Source of the DNA: Phaeotremella fagi
Lineage: Eukaryota > Basidiomycota > Tremellomycetes > Tremellales > Phaeotremellaceae
Direction of reading: 5' to 3'
Length of the DNA stretch: 64,000 nt
Assembly: GCA_001599715.1 (NCBI GenBank)
Contig: BCHU01000001.1
Location: 1,721,634-1,785,633, forward strand
Each line of letters begins with the position of its first letter. Within the stretch, counting starts at the first letter, position 1. The notes below the pieces were generated by a model that worked only from the letters and a program-made list of their open reading frames with translations, made no database searches and was not told the DNA's origin. The position numbers and the translations under genes were made by a program. Shown here one piece after another: positions 34,257-44,093 of this stretch.

Positions 34257-35925
34257 ATGACTTTCACCAAAATGCCAACTAACAACGCCCTGGGCTGGAC
34301 TCAGATAGAAGGAGGAGCTTATGAGAGGCAAGTTGGTTTGAGTGAAGTTGCCTTTGTACCGTCCAACGTTGTCGATGGACTGGGAGACATGTGAGTGGAA
34401 AAAACTTCGGTCGCGTGAGTGTCATTAGAACTGAATGTGATCCAGGTTCATGCATCTCTCGTTTCGAGCTCCGGAAAGTTTCGTTCATCCAGATCGAGTG
34501 ATTGCTGCTTGGGCATTGTTGAGAGCTAGACATCCAACGCTGGCCAATAAGTTGGTCACTAACGATGGTAAAGTTGATTGGCGATTGCAGTGAGTGAATT
34601 CAAGCTATGTTTAGGAAGTCATCTCATTAGCAATAGATATACACCGCCAACATCGGTGGAGGAAGCCTTGTCAGAAGCCAAATCATGCCTGTCTTTCACC
34701 TCACAGACTAAAGAAGGTGAGTCATAGCAAATGTACATCCTTACTGATCTTCAGAACTAATCAGCGTACATATGGACGGACCTCGTGTACTGACCAACGA
34801 TCACATGTCACATCTTACGATAGCAACTTCTTCAGGATCATCCACCTCTTCACAAACTGCCTACGACCTCTTCATCGCTGCACCCCATTTTCTAGGAGAT
34901 GGAGGGATTCTACATTCTACAACCCATGATTTCATCGCTCTTCTTTCTCACCCTGAAACTTTATTGCAAGCACTACAAGAAGCTCTTCCCCTTACCTCCT
35001 CAGTCCTCTCACCAGCAATTGAACAACGTCTTCCACGCCCCTCTACGGGAAAATTACAAAGCGCGGCACAAGTTGTCGATTATCAATTAAGTCGATCTCG
35101 CGAAATTGGTGGTCATGTTTTACCGAGGGCGCAACGAGGACCCAGGAAAACGATCATGAAAGAAGTCGCGTTGGACGAGTCGCAAACAGCAAGGATATTG
35201 AAGAAATGTAAACAAGAGGGCGTAACTGTTTCAAATGTTGCATTTGCAGCGACAGCACTTGCTTGGTCTAGGGTGACGAAAACACGTAATCCTGAATTAC
35301 CGATGTGAGTCAATAACAATATATCCGAGAACATTACTAATGACCGTGTAGTATGATGTACACCGCTATGAGTCTTCGTCCTCATCTATTACCCCCTCCT
35401 GTTGTAACCGCACCTCCCCCTTCAAATTGGTTCTTGGCACTAGGTTATTTCAACATCATTATCCCATCATTCACCCCTTCAGTATTAGAAGCTAAAGGGA
35501 TATTCTGGGAAAGAGCTCGCTCAGCACGAAAACAAACCAACAAAGCTGTAAAATCACCTTCTTTGATCTCGAGAACTTGGAAAATGGCAGAGGAAAGAGC
35601 CGCCAGAGCTTTATCCCGACCACAACCATTTCAACAGTTGGAAGAGACTGCTCCCAATACACCTAGTCTGGCTTTATGTGGTATCTCACTCGTTGGAAAT
35701 CTCGATAAAACTTGTTTACAGGAGGAATACGCTCCGGATGTGGTTTTGGAGACAGTGACGACGGCCAGTAAACTCAAAGCTGGTGGTCTACTTTTGTTAA
35801 ATCATACTTTCAGAAATCGTCTTTGGTTACATCTTGCTTGGGATTGTAATGGATTTGAAGAAGGTGTGATTGAGAGGTTTTGGCAAGAAATTCAAAATGT
35901 GTTCGAAGAAGTTTCTGCAGAATAG
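34257..35925 (+). CDS. Condensation-domain-like acyltransferase
   Basis: Member of the CoA-dependent acyltransferase/NRPS condensation superfamily. Exons 34257-34390, 34446-34589, 34637-34716, 34755-35304 and 35352-35925 give 493 residues, about one condensation domain. The catalytic motif HxxxDG is present as APHFLGDGG, with His164, Asp168 and Gly169. The early motif SFRAPESFVHPDRVIAAWAL resembles the C1/C2 region and a late segment TVSNVAFAATALAWSRV resembles the channel region. There is no adenylation or carrier part. Because the divergent neighbour supplies a stand-alone adenylation domain, the two could act in one pathway. Alternatives are an alcohol acetyltransferase or trichothecene-acetyltransferase-like enzyme. 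Confidence 0.75.
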
Positions 35926-36111
35926 GTGATCACGAAATACAGCTTGTACTGTACTTTTCAGCATGAATTTTCATGTTAATTTGACCTCCTTAGAATGATA
36001 TTACAAGAGGAACGATACAACATTTACCTCTTTACAATCCGAAATCCTTCATGCAAATCATACATACTGTACATTCCATCCCTTCTCTCTAAGGCTACGG
36101 CTCTATATTCA

Positions 36112-36690
36112 CTATGAAAACAACTCTGATTCGTCTAGATTTCCCCCAAAATCGCGAGAGAACTTGACATATGAGGTTCTGTCGCTTAAGACGATGTATA
36201 GATTAGTAGAAACTATTTCAGCGGATAAAGCATCATAAACTCTATCAACGGATGAAAGAGCTTCCTGGAAAAAGACTCTTTCAGCCTCAACTCTTCCTCC
36301 TTTCTCCCATCCTTCGATAATCTGAGTCTCAACAGAAGTCCTCAAGCAATGCTCAAAGACATGCCCAACGTCTTGCCCCAAACGGTCTATCTCTTTAGAA
36401 GATTTTTGGTTGTCTGGTCCAACTGTTGGGAAGTATTTGAGGGTGTAGATTATATTTGAATTCTTATCCCCTGGGTTTTCCAATTCAACGACGGGAATGA
36501 GTGCGATTATCAGTTTCCCAGCGAAGACAGCTTCGCTCCATTCCATTGGGTAGGTGGCGTTAGAGACTCTTCCCTCCCAAGAGGAGGAGATACTAATCTC
36601 GTTAGATGTGATTGACGGTGTTGATATATTTTCACCATCTTCATTCACTCCGATAGTTTCTTCATATTTCATTTCTTGTAAGCGATCCAT
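36112..36690 (-). CDS. Tandem orphan family member 1 (192 aa)
   Basis: Single-exon open frame of 192 residues, unrecognised. It aligns along its length with the two following same-strand genes: the block YPMEWSEAVFAGKLIIALIP corresponds to YPDEWMTALEQGKFIALVVP and YPSEWDTALAEGNQMFLVIP in the others, and GGRVEAERVFFQEALSSVD to GGRPAAEWLVFQTLQPSVD. The N-terminus (MDRLQEMKYEETIGVNEDGE) is the most divergent of the three. There is no signal peptide or strong membrane helix. It is the most diverged copy. Confidence 0.6.
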   Translation of the reverse strand: MDRLQEMKYEETIGVNEDGENISTPSITSNEISISSSWEGRVSNATYPMEWSEAVFAGKLIIALIPVVELENPGDKNSNIIYTLKYFPTVGPDNQKSSKEIDRLGQDVGHVFEHCLRTSVETQIIEGWEKGGRVEAERVFFQEALSSVDRVYDALSAEIVSTNLYIVLSDRTSYVKFSRDFGGNLDESELFS

Positions 36691-37086
36691 GTTCGGAGGT
36701 GACGGTGTGATTTGAAGAGAAACGGAAGAAAGAAGGACGAAGTTGTCGTCACTTTAGAAAGTCTTGTCCACTTTTCAAGTGAAAGGAGTTTCAATCATAC
36801 TGTACTGTATGAACTTCAAATTTGAGGCAACCAGTTGCCACATGAAAGGATGGGTGATGTACGGTACTGTACACGTTGCCTGTACTGTATCAGGTCCTGA
36901 AGTCGTCAAGAAATGAGGATGAGAAAATGGCCTTGGCAAAGGACGATAGGTTCATTGGTATGGTTTACTGGAGGTCAGATTCCCCTATTGGTATGTCTTG
37001 TTTATAGTATTTCATGCCAAGTATTTCTATACATTTCAACTCAGGTCATTTCTTCGGATCATCTCCTCCAACCCCCAATCACAAAC
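36691..37086. other. Intergenic between tandem orphan copies 1 and 2
   Basis: Dense in TACTGTA/TGTACTGTA repeats (36798-36809, 36864-36872, 36881-36889). Otherwise no coding signal. Confidence 0.5.
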
Positions 37087-37722
37087 TCAGTGTTCTACCC
37101 AAGTCTCCCAAAATCTATCGAAAACCACACCAGCATCTTTTGCGAATCTTGAGCAACATAAGATACTGGTCACATCTAAGTAGAGGATATCACGAGTGTT
37201 CTCGACGGGCATTGCATCGTACCAAGAATCGACAGACGGTTGTAGAGTTTGAAATACAAGCCACTCGGCGGCAGGTCTTCCTCCTTGTCCCCAAAGAAAC
37301 TGAGCGTCGAGCTTCAAGTCAGCGTCTCTAATTGTATTCGAAACCACATCAACAAGTTTGTCGGAAAGAATATCCATAGTTCTCTCTGTCATCGAACAGG
37401 TCCTAAAATACGTGGAGAAAATGTAGGATCCATGTTTCAAATTGGGCTCACCATTTCCTTGAGAACTGGTTACTTTTGGGACCACAAGGGCAATAAATTT
37501 TCCTTGTTCTAGAGCAGTCATCCATTCGTCTGGATACTCAACCTCTGAAATCGTTTTGACGAAGAGATGGGCTGCTGTGGACGTAGTAATTGTATGAAGA
37601 GCTGCGGAGCTGGTATCAGCGAGTGCTGAAGCAACAAACGTAGCTATACCTTCTTGAAGACGAGTTCTGATTCTGGAGTGTAATTCAGCTTTGGCGTTCG
37701 CGGAAGACTCTTGATAGACCAT
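37087..37722 (-). CDS. Tandem orphan family member 2 (211 aa)
   Basis: Single-exon frame of 211 residues, starting MVYQESSANAKAELHSRIRT. Strong similarity to copy 3: RTRLQEGIATFVASALADTS corresponds to RSRLQEGVATFIASAVTETS. An Ala-rich amphipathic helix covers about residues 20-55. Family-conserved features are an aromatic YPxEW motif, a hydrophobic IALVVPK strand, GGRPAAE and a C-terminal D(V/I)LYLDVTSIL-like strand. I do not recognise a known domain. No signal peptide is seen; it is probably cytosolic. Confidence 0.7.
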   Translation of the reverse strand: MVYQESSANAKAELHSRIRTRLQEGIATFVASALADTSSAALHTITTSTAAHLFVKTISEVEYPDEWMTALEQGKFIALVVPKVTSSQGNGEPNLKHGSYIFSTYFRTCSMTERTMDILSDKLVDVVSNTIRDADLKLDAQFLWGQGGRPAAEWLVFQTLQPSVDSWYDAMPVENTRDILYLDVTSILCCSRFAKDAGVVFDRFWETWVEH

Positions 37723-38314
37723 GATAATAGCTGAAGCCGTTATTTTATTGAAAAAATTGAAGTTGCGAAATTAGAGACATGGGGAAGATACAGTCAAGCT
37801 GACAATGGGTGTGATTAAGCTGACTTTCATTTGATGGAAATGTTCTTTTGATTAAGCGTCGAGCGGGAGGCTTACATCAATTTTGCCTTCCCAAATGAAC
37901 GTACATTATGCTACCGTGGCAGAATGTTAGCGCCACCCAAAATGAGAACGCGATTACGGTACATACTGTACATATGTATGTATACAGTAGTACGATCTGA
38001 TTGGAGATAAAAACCAAAACAGAAGTCTATATCATCTCGAGTTTTCCAAGCTGATTTTGCTACCCGAAGGAAAATAAATTCCCATCGATGAGAAACCCGG
38101 GCCTCCCCAAGGATTTGATGATGGAAATTTGGTATTATGAAATCCCCGCAACGACTCACAGAAGATGAGTGTGAGATATTCAGGGTTTTGCAAAAATTGC
38201 TTGGAGAGCGAGATTAGAATATCTCATTATGTAACATAAATATCTCAGTATACAGCAATTCCCCACTTCCTTCCGATTATCTCATTCACCACTCTCTTAT
38301 AATATTTCCTACTG
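37723..38314. other. Intergenic between tandem orphan copies 2 and 3
   Basis: About 590 nt. It carries TACTGTACATATGTATG-type sequence near 37964-37990 and no gene that I can support. Confidence 0.45.
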
Positions 38315-38941
38315 TTACCAATACCCCGAGAAATTTTCATCGATACAAATATCTTGGGCGTAGTTTTTACATTGTAGGATATGAGTGACATCAATGTGGA
38401 CCAGGTCTCTAGGATTTTCAAGCGACAACTGGTCGTAAATATGGTTGATTGAATCTTTGATTTCTCGATACAATACCGATTCGGCAGCTGGACGCCCCCC
38501 CAATTCCCAAGCAGTAGAGATTTTAGAAGCTACATTGTTTTCCCAGAGTGATCGTCCCAAAGTATTGTTGAGTTCTTCACGCGTTTTGCTACGAGTGGGA
38601 AGATCCATCTTTACCGACAACTCGTCGAAAGGAGCGAAGGGAAACCAATAATATTTAACACTACTTATATCGTTCTCGTGTTGCAAAATGACTTTGGGGA
38701 TCACGAGAAACATTTGATTACCTTCGGCAAGAGCTGTGTCCCATTCAGAAGGATATTGAGCAGTTAAAATATTCTCAATTACAAAGCTAGCTGCCGTGTT
38801 AGCAGCAATTATACTTAACGCAGTCGAACTCGTTTCGGTGACCGCGGAGGCTATAAAAGTAGCGACACCTTCTTGAAGTCGGGATCTGATTGTGGCGTAT
38901 ACCTCGTCTTTTTTGTTCGTCGAATTGGTGTTGGTGGCCAT
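38315..38941 (-). CDS. Tandem orphan family member 3 (208 aa)
   Basis: Single-exon frame of 208 residues, starting MATNTNSTNKKDEVYATIRS. It shares RSRLQEGVATFIASAV, YPSEWDTALAEGNQMFLVIP, GGRPAAESVLYREIKDSIN and LVHIDVTHILQCKNYAQD with copy 2. The N-terminal Ser/Thr/Asn-rich stretch differs between copies and may be disordered. No known domain, signal peptide or transmembrane helix is visible. The three copies, all minus strand with 400-600 nt spacers, look like serial tandem duplications. Confidence 0.7.
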   Translation of the reverse strand: MATNTNSTNKKDEVYATIRSRLQEGVATFIASAVTETSSTALSIIAANTAASFVIENILTAQYPSEWDTALAEGNQMFLVIPKVILQHENDISSVKYYWFPFAPFDELSVKMDLPTRSKTREELNNTLGRSLWENNVASKISTAWELGGRPAAESVLYREIKDSINHIYDQLSLENPRDLVHIDVTHILQCKNYAQDICIDENFSGYW

Positions 38942-39801
38942 ATTGAATTTGAGTTAATGCTTTGATGACGATCTGGTTTTGAGCAACGAAGAGGAGATAT
39001 AAATATGCGTAAAAGCTGAATTTTATTTGATGTCAAAACTGGGGTTAAATTTTTCTGACAAACATTTGTTTTGGAAGGCGGACTTCCACTGCAAGTCCCC
39101 TGAAACATTCTCTCTTGAAATTTTTCAAATCCAGCTGTACAATAGTGCATCATGGTGTCTTGATTGTCAACGAGTCTCTGACTTCGAGGAGTGCATAACT
39201 CGCTAATAGAAAAGCTAGTTCAGTAAGTATGTTTTTGACAACTGATCGCTTAGAGGAGAGGTCCATCAAGAATTTTCTACGACTATGGATTCTTCGGGGG
39301 TTTCGATTTTTGCAGATGACATTTGACTGTCATTTTATTTCCAAATTATACAGCAGAAGGCCACAAAATAGATAACGCCAAATTGTCTATGTCTCCGGGT
39401 CCATTAAACCGATTGTCTCCGTGTTGAGCAGGGACTAGAAGATTTCTTGACTTCTATTGGTCTTCTAGTGCTTTCGGTATATTGTTAGTGAGAGCATTGT
39501 GGAAGCCCACTAAAATAGTCCTGTGGAGCTGTTTGTGCTCCGGTCAGAAGGCATTGCATTCGTATAAGCAACGAATGAGGAGCAAATACCCCCTTCATTC
39601 TTGATTTGTTCTTTCACCCAAGTATTATTTCGGTTACGGATCAAGCACTTCACGTAAGTTGACCTTATATCATTTTCAGACTGCCGCTGATACTCGTTTT
39701 CATCCCTAATTTCCCATTCTCACCCTATTATCCATTTGAATCATGATTTTAACGCTGAATGTCACGACACTTCCTTGTACTGACAACATCAAAAATCTTA
39801 A
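38942..39801. other. Intergenic region
   Basis: About 860 nt between outward-facing genes. AT-rich, with no conserved protein signal or repeat that I can name. Confidence 0.4.
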
Positions 39802-40516
39802 ATGTATACAATGAATACGATGGAAGACCTTATCGCAAGGATCCTGAACTCTAGTCTCACTCATTCCTCCCCAAGCATCAACAATAAGGGTCAGAAACTC
39901 GAGTGTACTGTCGAACAAAACACTACCGATAATACACTCTCAATAACTTTGGAGAACTGTCCTTCAAGCATCTCAGTCGAGGGCAACGGAGAAGTTTCGA
40001 TCACAAGTAAATTCCAACCTATGAACTTCGGCCAACTGAATACATACGACGAATCCGAGAACAATCCCAATAAACATACTTTTGAATTCAGCACCGTCAA
40101 TATAAGAACCAGAAAACCCGTTGGTGAAACGAGACCCCCAACATACCATTTAACCTATGATAAATCTGCTGTTCTCATCCCCAAAAAAACTTTCACCTTC
40201 GGCGAAATGTTCGCCAGAGAAGAAGAGGCAGAATTGTATACCGAGATCGAATCACGACAAAGTTCGGTTGAGGAAATGATTCTTAAAAAAGTAGAAGGGA
40301 GAAGTAAAGGGTTGCCTCGAGAACGATTCGACCACCACCTCTATCTCGACAAAAACGCTCAACTTAAGTTGTTCTTTGAGCAAAAGATCGAGCAGGAGGC
40401 GTGAGTTACGCAGGCTCCAGCTAAATGAATTACCATTGAGCTGACTCTCTTACAGATCTATGCATCAAGACACCACCCTAGATATGCCAGAAAATGCACC
40501 AGATTCGTCAGCTTAG
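39802..40516 (+). CDS. Hypothetical protein (219 aa)
   Basis: Exons 39802-40400 and 40456-40516 give 219 residues; internal starts at 39811 and 39820 are possible. It is a hydrophilic, charged protein with an acidic, Asn/Thr-rich first half (beta-like: KLECTVEQNTTDNTLSITLE) and a helical charged second half (MFAREEEAELYTEIESRQSS, LKLFFEQKIEQEAS). No signal peptide, membrane helix or recognisable domain. The intron is canonical and keeps frame, which supports a real gene. It sits next to the tandem orphan family but I see no similarity to it. Confidence 0.55.
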
Positions 40517-41200
40517 TAGTTGACACCGATTCTGGATAAAGTAGATCCGGCGTTATAGTAGAAGTTGAGGGGAGGCTAGAGACAGTTTATCAAGCAAAAA
40601 TTACATAAAATCAAACCAAAAAAATTACTTCTTGTCTCGCTCTCTTACTTTAGTGATGATTTCGTTGTACATGTTATGGTAGTTGATCGAAGTGAATGAA
40701 CGATTGTTACGTAGTACTTTAGGTCATCAGTTTTTGCCACTTGTTGATGTTTCAGGAACGCCAAGTTGGACATCAACAACGGTACGAGTCTTGTGAGTAG
40801 GAATGAATGTACATCATCAACACACAACATCCAACATATCGTATAAGTAAATAGACATCTTGCTTGCTGGACAGACACTACACTACGATTCAAGTCGCAC
40901 TCGACGAAGCTACCTCTGGAAAAGCTTGGGGAAGGAAGTGAAACCTAAAGCATTGGCTTTGGTCGAAGGTGTTTCACCCGTAATCGTCTCACTTGGAGAT
41001 CAAAGACACGATAGCACACCAAAGCTCAATGATCGACCCATTTCCTCAAAGTCACTACTTTGTATTTTAATCATAAATCCAGTTGTCTGTATATCACCGC
41101 CCAGAATCACGCTCCTTCCAACCCTTAGGTACAAAAGCAAGCCTTTCACATTCACATTAAAGGCTTAGGCTTTATTTAAATTTATTCCCACGAGTCGAAA
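40517..41200. other. Intergenic region
   Basis: About 680 nt upstream of the BTB gene. Short frames are present on both strands, including one of about 100 codons at 40860-41168, but none has convincing composition. I see nothing else. Confidence 0.4.
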
Positions 41201-43789
41201 ATGGATCAACGTCACTCATCTCCAATCTCAATTCCCATTCCCAATGCTTCTTCTTCATCATTCGGTTCTTCAATAAGACAATCAAATTCTTTACCACGTA
41301 TATCACCTAGTACACCGAATCGAGCTCAGTCGTCGACACCAATCCAACCCAACAGAAACAGTTTAACTCCTTCAAGGGTCCATCGCAATTCATTCCAGCC
41401 TTCTGCACCTGATTTCAATTCATCATTTCATACACATAGATTATCTTCTTCTCTATCTCAAATCCATCTCAATCCAACTGAGATGCCAATCCCACCAATG
41501 GCGTATCAAAGGGAATGCAATTTGACTTCCTTTGAGTGGCATGTTTCGAATTTAAAGTCCCTGAAGGATGAAGTTGACAGGTCAAGAGAGATTTGGACGG
41601 TCGATGATGATCAAGATCCGACTGAAACCCATGAAGTCTTTAGACGAGGTGTAGTCACAAACGAAGGATGGTACAAGTTTGATATAGGTAAGTTCAGTGT
41701 ATCAATCCATCTACCTAGCTAAAAGGGTTCGCAGCTCGAAGCCAACCTAGATCCCCAACTCCTCTGTCAACTACAGAAGAGATCACCGAGAACCCACCAG
41801 AAGAAGTGGATCCTGGTAATTTGTCTCTTTACGTAGCCGCCCTGTCTTTGGATTCCCAATCATCAGATTATTCTTACACATCGTCTATATTCGTTGGGAT
41901 TAAGCCCGTAGATTGTGGTGTAGGAAATCGTCATGGAGAGACTAAGTGGGTTTGGCATACCTCGACCGAATGGGAGTTTTCAAGAGATACAGAGTATTGG
42001 GGTAAGTTTTTTACTCGCTTGGGAACTGAGTAGGCTAATATGGAACAGAATGCACTTTGCCAACCTTGTCATCCCTACTGGAAGAGAAGGATTTATTAGA
42101 TTCAGACGCGTTTGCCTTGTGTATTCAAATTGGCTCACCATGGTCGTCTTCACCAAGTTTCAATCGTCCTGGTCAACAAATTGTTCCTCGAACTATACTA
42201 GATGGATTAAGTAACCTTCTCGATTCAACAACAGGAGACGTAAAGTTCGTCTGTCTAGAGCACTCATCAATGCCACTTTCCAACCTTGTTTCAGAAGATA
42301 CTGGTAAAAGTCAACCAGGGAAAGGCGACGTCAAAAAACAAACCATCTCAAGAAAAAGAATAGTTTATGCACATTCTCACGTGTTGAAAGCTCGAAGTGA
42401 ATATTTCAAAGATCTTCTTTCTGCTGGGTTTTCCGAAAGTGAAATGAGTAAAAAGAACGATGGCACCACCACCATCATTGTGGACGATGCCGGATTTGAG
42501 ACTGTGTATTGGATGTTGAGGTAGGTAATTTCGGGTTGAAATAGTATTTCACATCTCACCACAAACGCAGATACCTCTACACTAATGAGCTAACCTTTTC
42601 TACCAACGATGACGTCCGACTTATTGTCGAACAAGGGAACACGGATAAAATTGAGACCATCAAGATGCTATCCTCAGCTCCCGGTTACACAGGTCAATTG
42701 GAATGGGAATATCGTCGACTACCATCAGAAGGGGAAGCTTATGACGGTAATAGCGATTTCGGGGAATATAGAGATGACTTTGACGTACGCACAGTCCGAA
42801 GTGTATCCTCTGCTGGTACTTCGGCCAGTCGAAGACAATCCACGGCTATATCACCAGTTAAAAGGTCTACGAATGTCGATAATGTTTCGGTTCCAGGACG
42901 AGCTCGATCGAATTCGAGTTCAGCCTCAACCTCATTGAGTAAAGAATCAACAAGTGCTTCTGCTCCTTTACCTACTACTCGAAACCTCCCCCGAGGAAGT
43001 ACGAGCACCCCATCAACCCAGAGAATCCGCGTACCTCCACCAAGCGGGATATCATCTCTCAAAACCAGATCAGTCATTTCAACACCTGTCTCAAGAAATT
43101 CGACATCGAATTCAAGGACATCAATCTCGACTCCGGCATCTTCATCTACAGTCAAACCAGCTACAACATCTGTTAACGTCAGCGTTACCACGCCAAGTAA
43201 ATCATCTCAAAATACCACACTTTCACCGAAATCATTGAATAGAGTTGGTAATCATCAACATCCTTATCAACATGGTCGAATGTTACTTGTTGAACCTGAT
43301 CCACACCCACATCCAAGTCCTTTACCTTCACCTGCACCAGCGTTGAGTGTCTATATTCTAGCTCATAGATATAGATTAGAGGGGTTGATCGAACTTGCAA
43401 GAGATTGTTTGTTGGAAGGCTTGACTTCTGATAATTGTATACCAATGTTGTGAGTCTTTACCGATCAATTTCACAGCCGATGTTGATGAAGACCCTCCAA
43501 CAGATTAGCGACCTATCGATTTGAAGAATTACATCGTGACGTTCTAGACTATGTAGTGAGTTAAATTTCCAAATCACGAGATAAAATCGCTAAAACATTT
43601 TGGCAATTTTCAGGTAGATAATTGGATCTCAGTTCAATCATGTAACGAATTCTTAAATTGTATTCAAGAAGTTTCAGCTGGAGTGTGAGTTTGTTTTTAC
43701 TTCCTTTTTGTGATGTTAAGCTGATCGGGTTATGTAGATGGGGCGAAACCGGAGGCTTGGTCCTTCATGGATTATTCAAGCGTTTGTAG
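41201..43789 (+). CDS. BTB protein with MATH-like N-terminus and long low-complexity insert
   Basis: About seven exons from ATG 41201 (MDQRHSSPISIPIPNASSSS; exon 1 to 41687) to the stop at 43789. A Ser/Pro-rich N-terminus precedes a MATH-like region (ECNLTSFEWHVSNLKSLKDE, EGWYKFDI, VGIKPVDCGV, WVWHTSTEWEFSRDTEYW). The BTB domain follows with IVYAHSHVLKARSEYFKDLL, the dimer segment GFETVYWMLRYLYTNELTFS, and resumes after a roughly 200-residue Ser/Thr/Pro insert with SVYILAHRYRLEGLIELARD. Splitting of the BTB fold by a long insert is notable. The domain pair resembles SPOP/Cullin-3 adaptors. It is unrelated in sequence to the 7-13.5 kb copies beyond the fold. Confidence 0.8.
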
Positions 43790-44093
43790 TGGATGGAGTC
43801 GTGATATTGTCTGAGGACACTGTATCCAACATGTGATGGTGTATTTCTCTGTAACATTATGTGATTGATTCAATTCGTTGTCATTCCCTTTATTGTTGTA
43901 ATTCTAGAATATGTATGAGTAGAGAGTCTTTGATCTTAATACGAACATTTGTATACGCGAGTCACACAACACGAGTATATTCTATGCATCTCGATGAATT
44001 TGAGGAGAAGGTATCCGAGGACACTAAGGAAAATCTTATCTAAAACCAAAACCCCACCCCAGCCCCAATCCACTCCACCCCAAGCCCATCAAC
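43790..44093. other. Convergent spacer
   Basis: About 300 nt between the BTB and CAS1 3' ends. Nothing else is visible. Confidence 0.5.

Noticed and set aside
40860..41168. 102-codon plus-strand frame upstream of the BTB gene
   Set aside because: No protein-like pattern; overlaps the promoter region of the BTB gene.
42739..43191. 150-codon minus-strand frame opposite the BTB gene
   Set aside because: It is the mirror of a Ser/Thr-rich low-complexity coding stretch on the plus strand and has no splice or start logic of its own.
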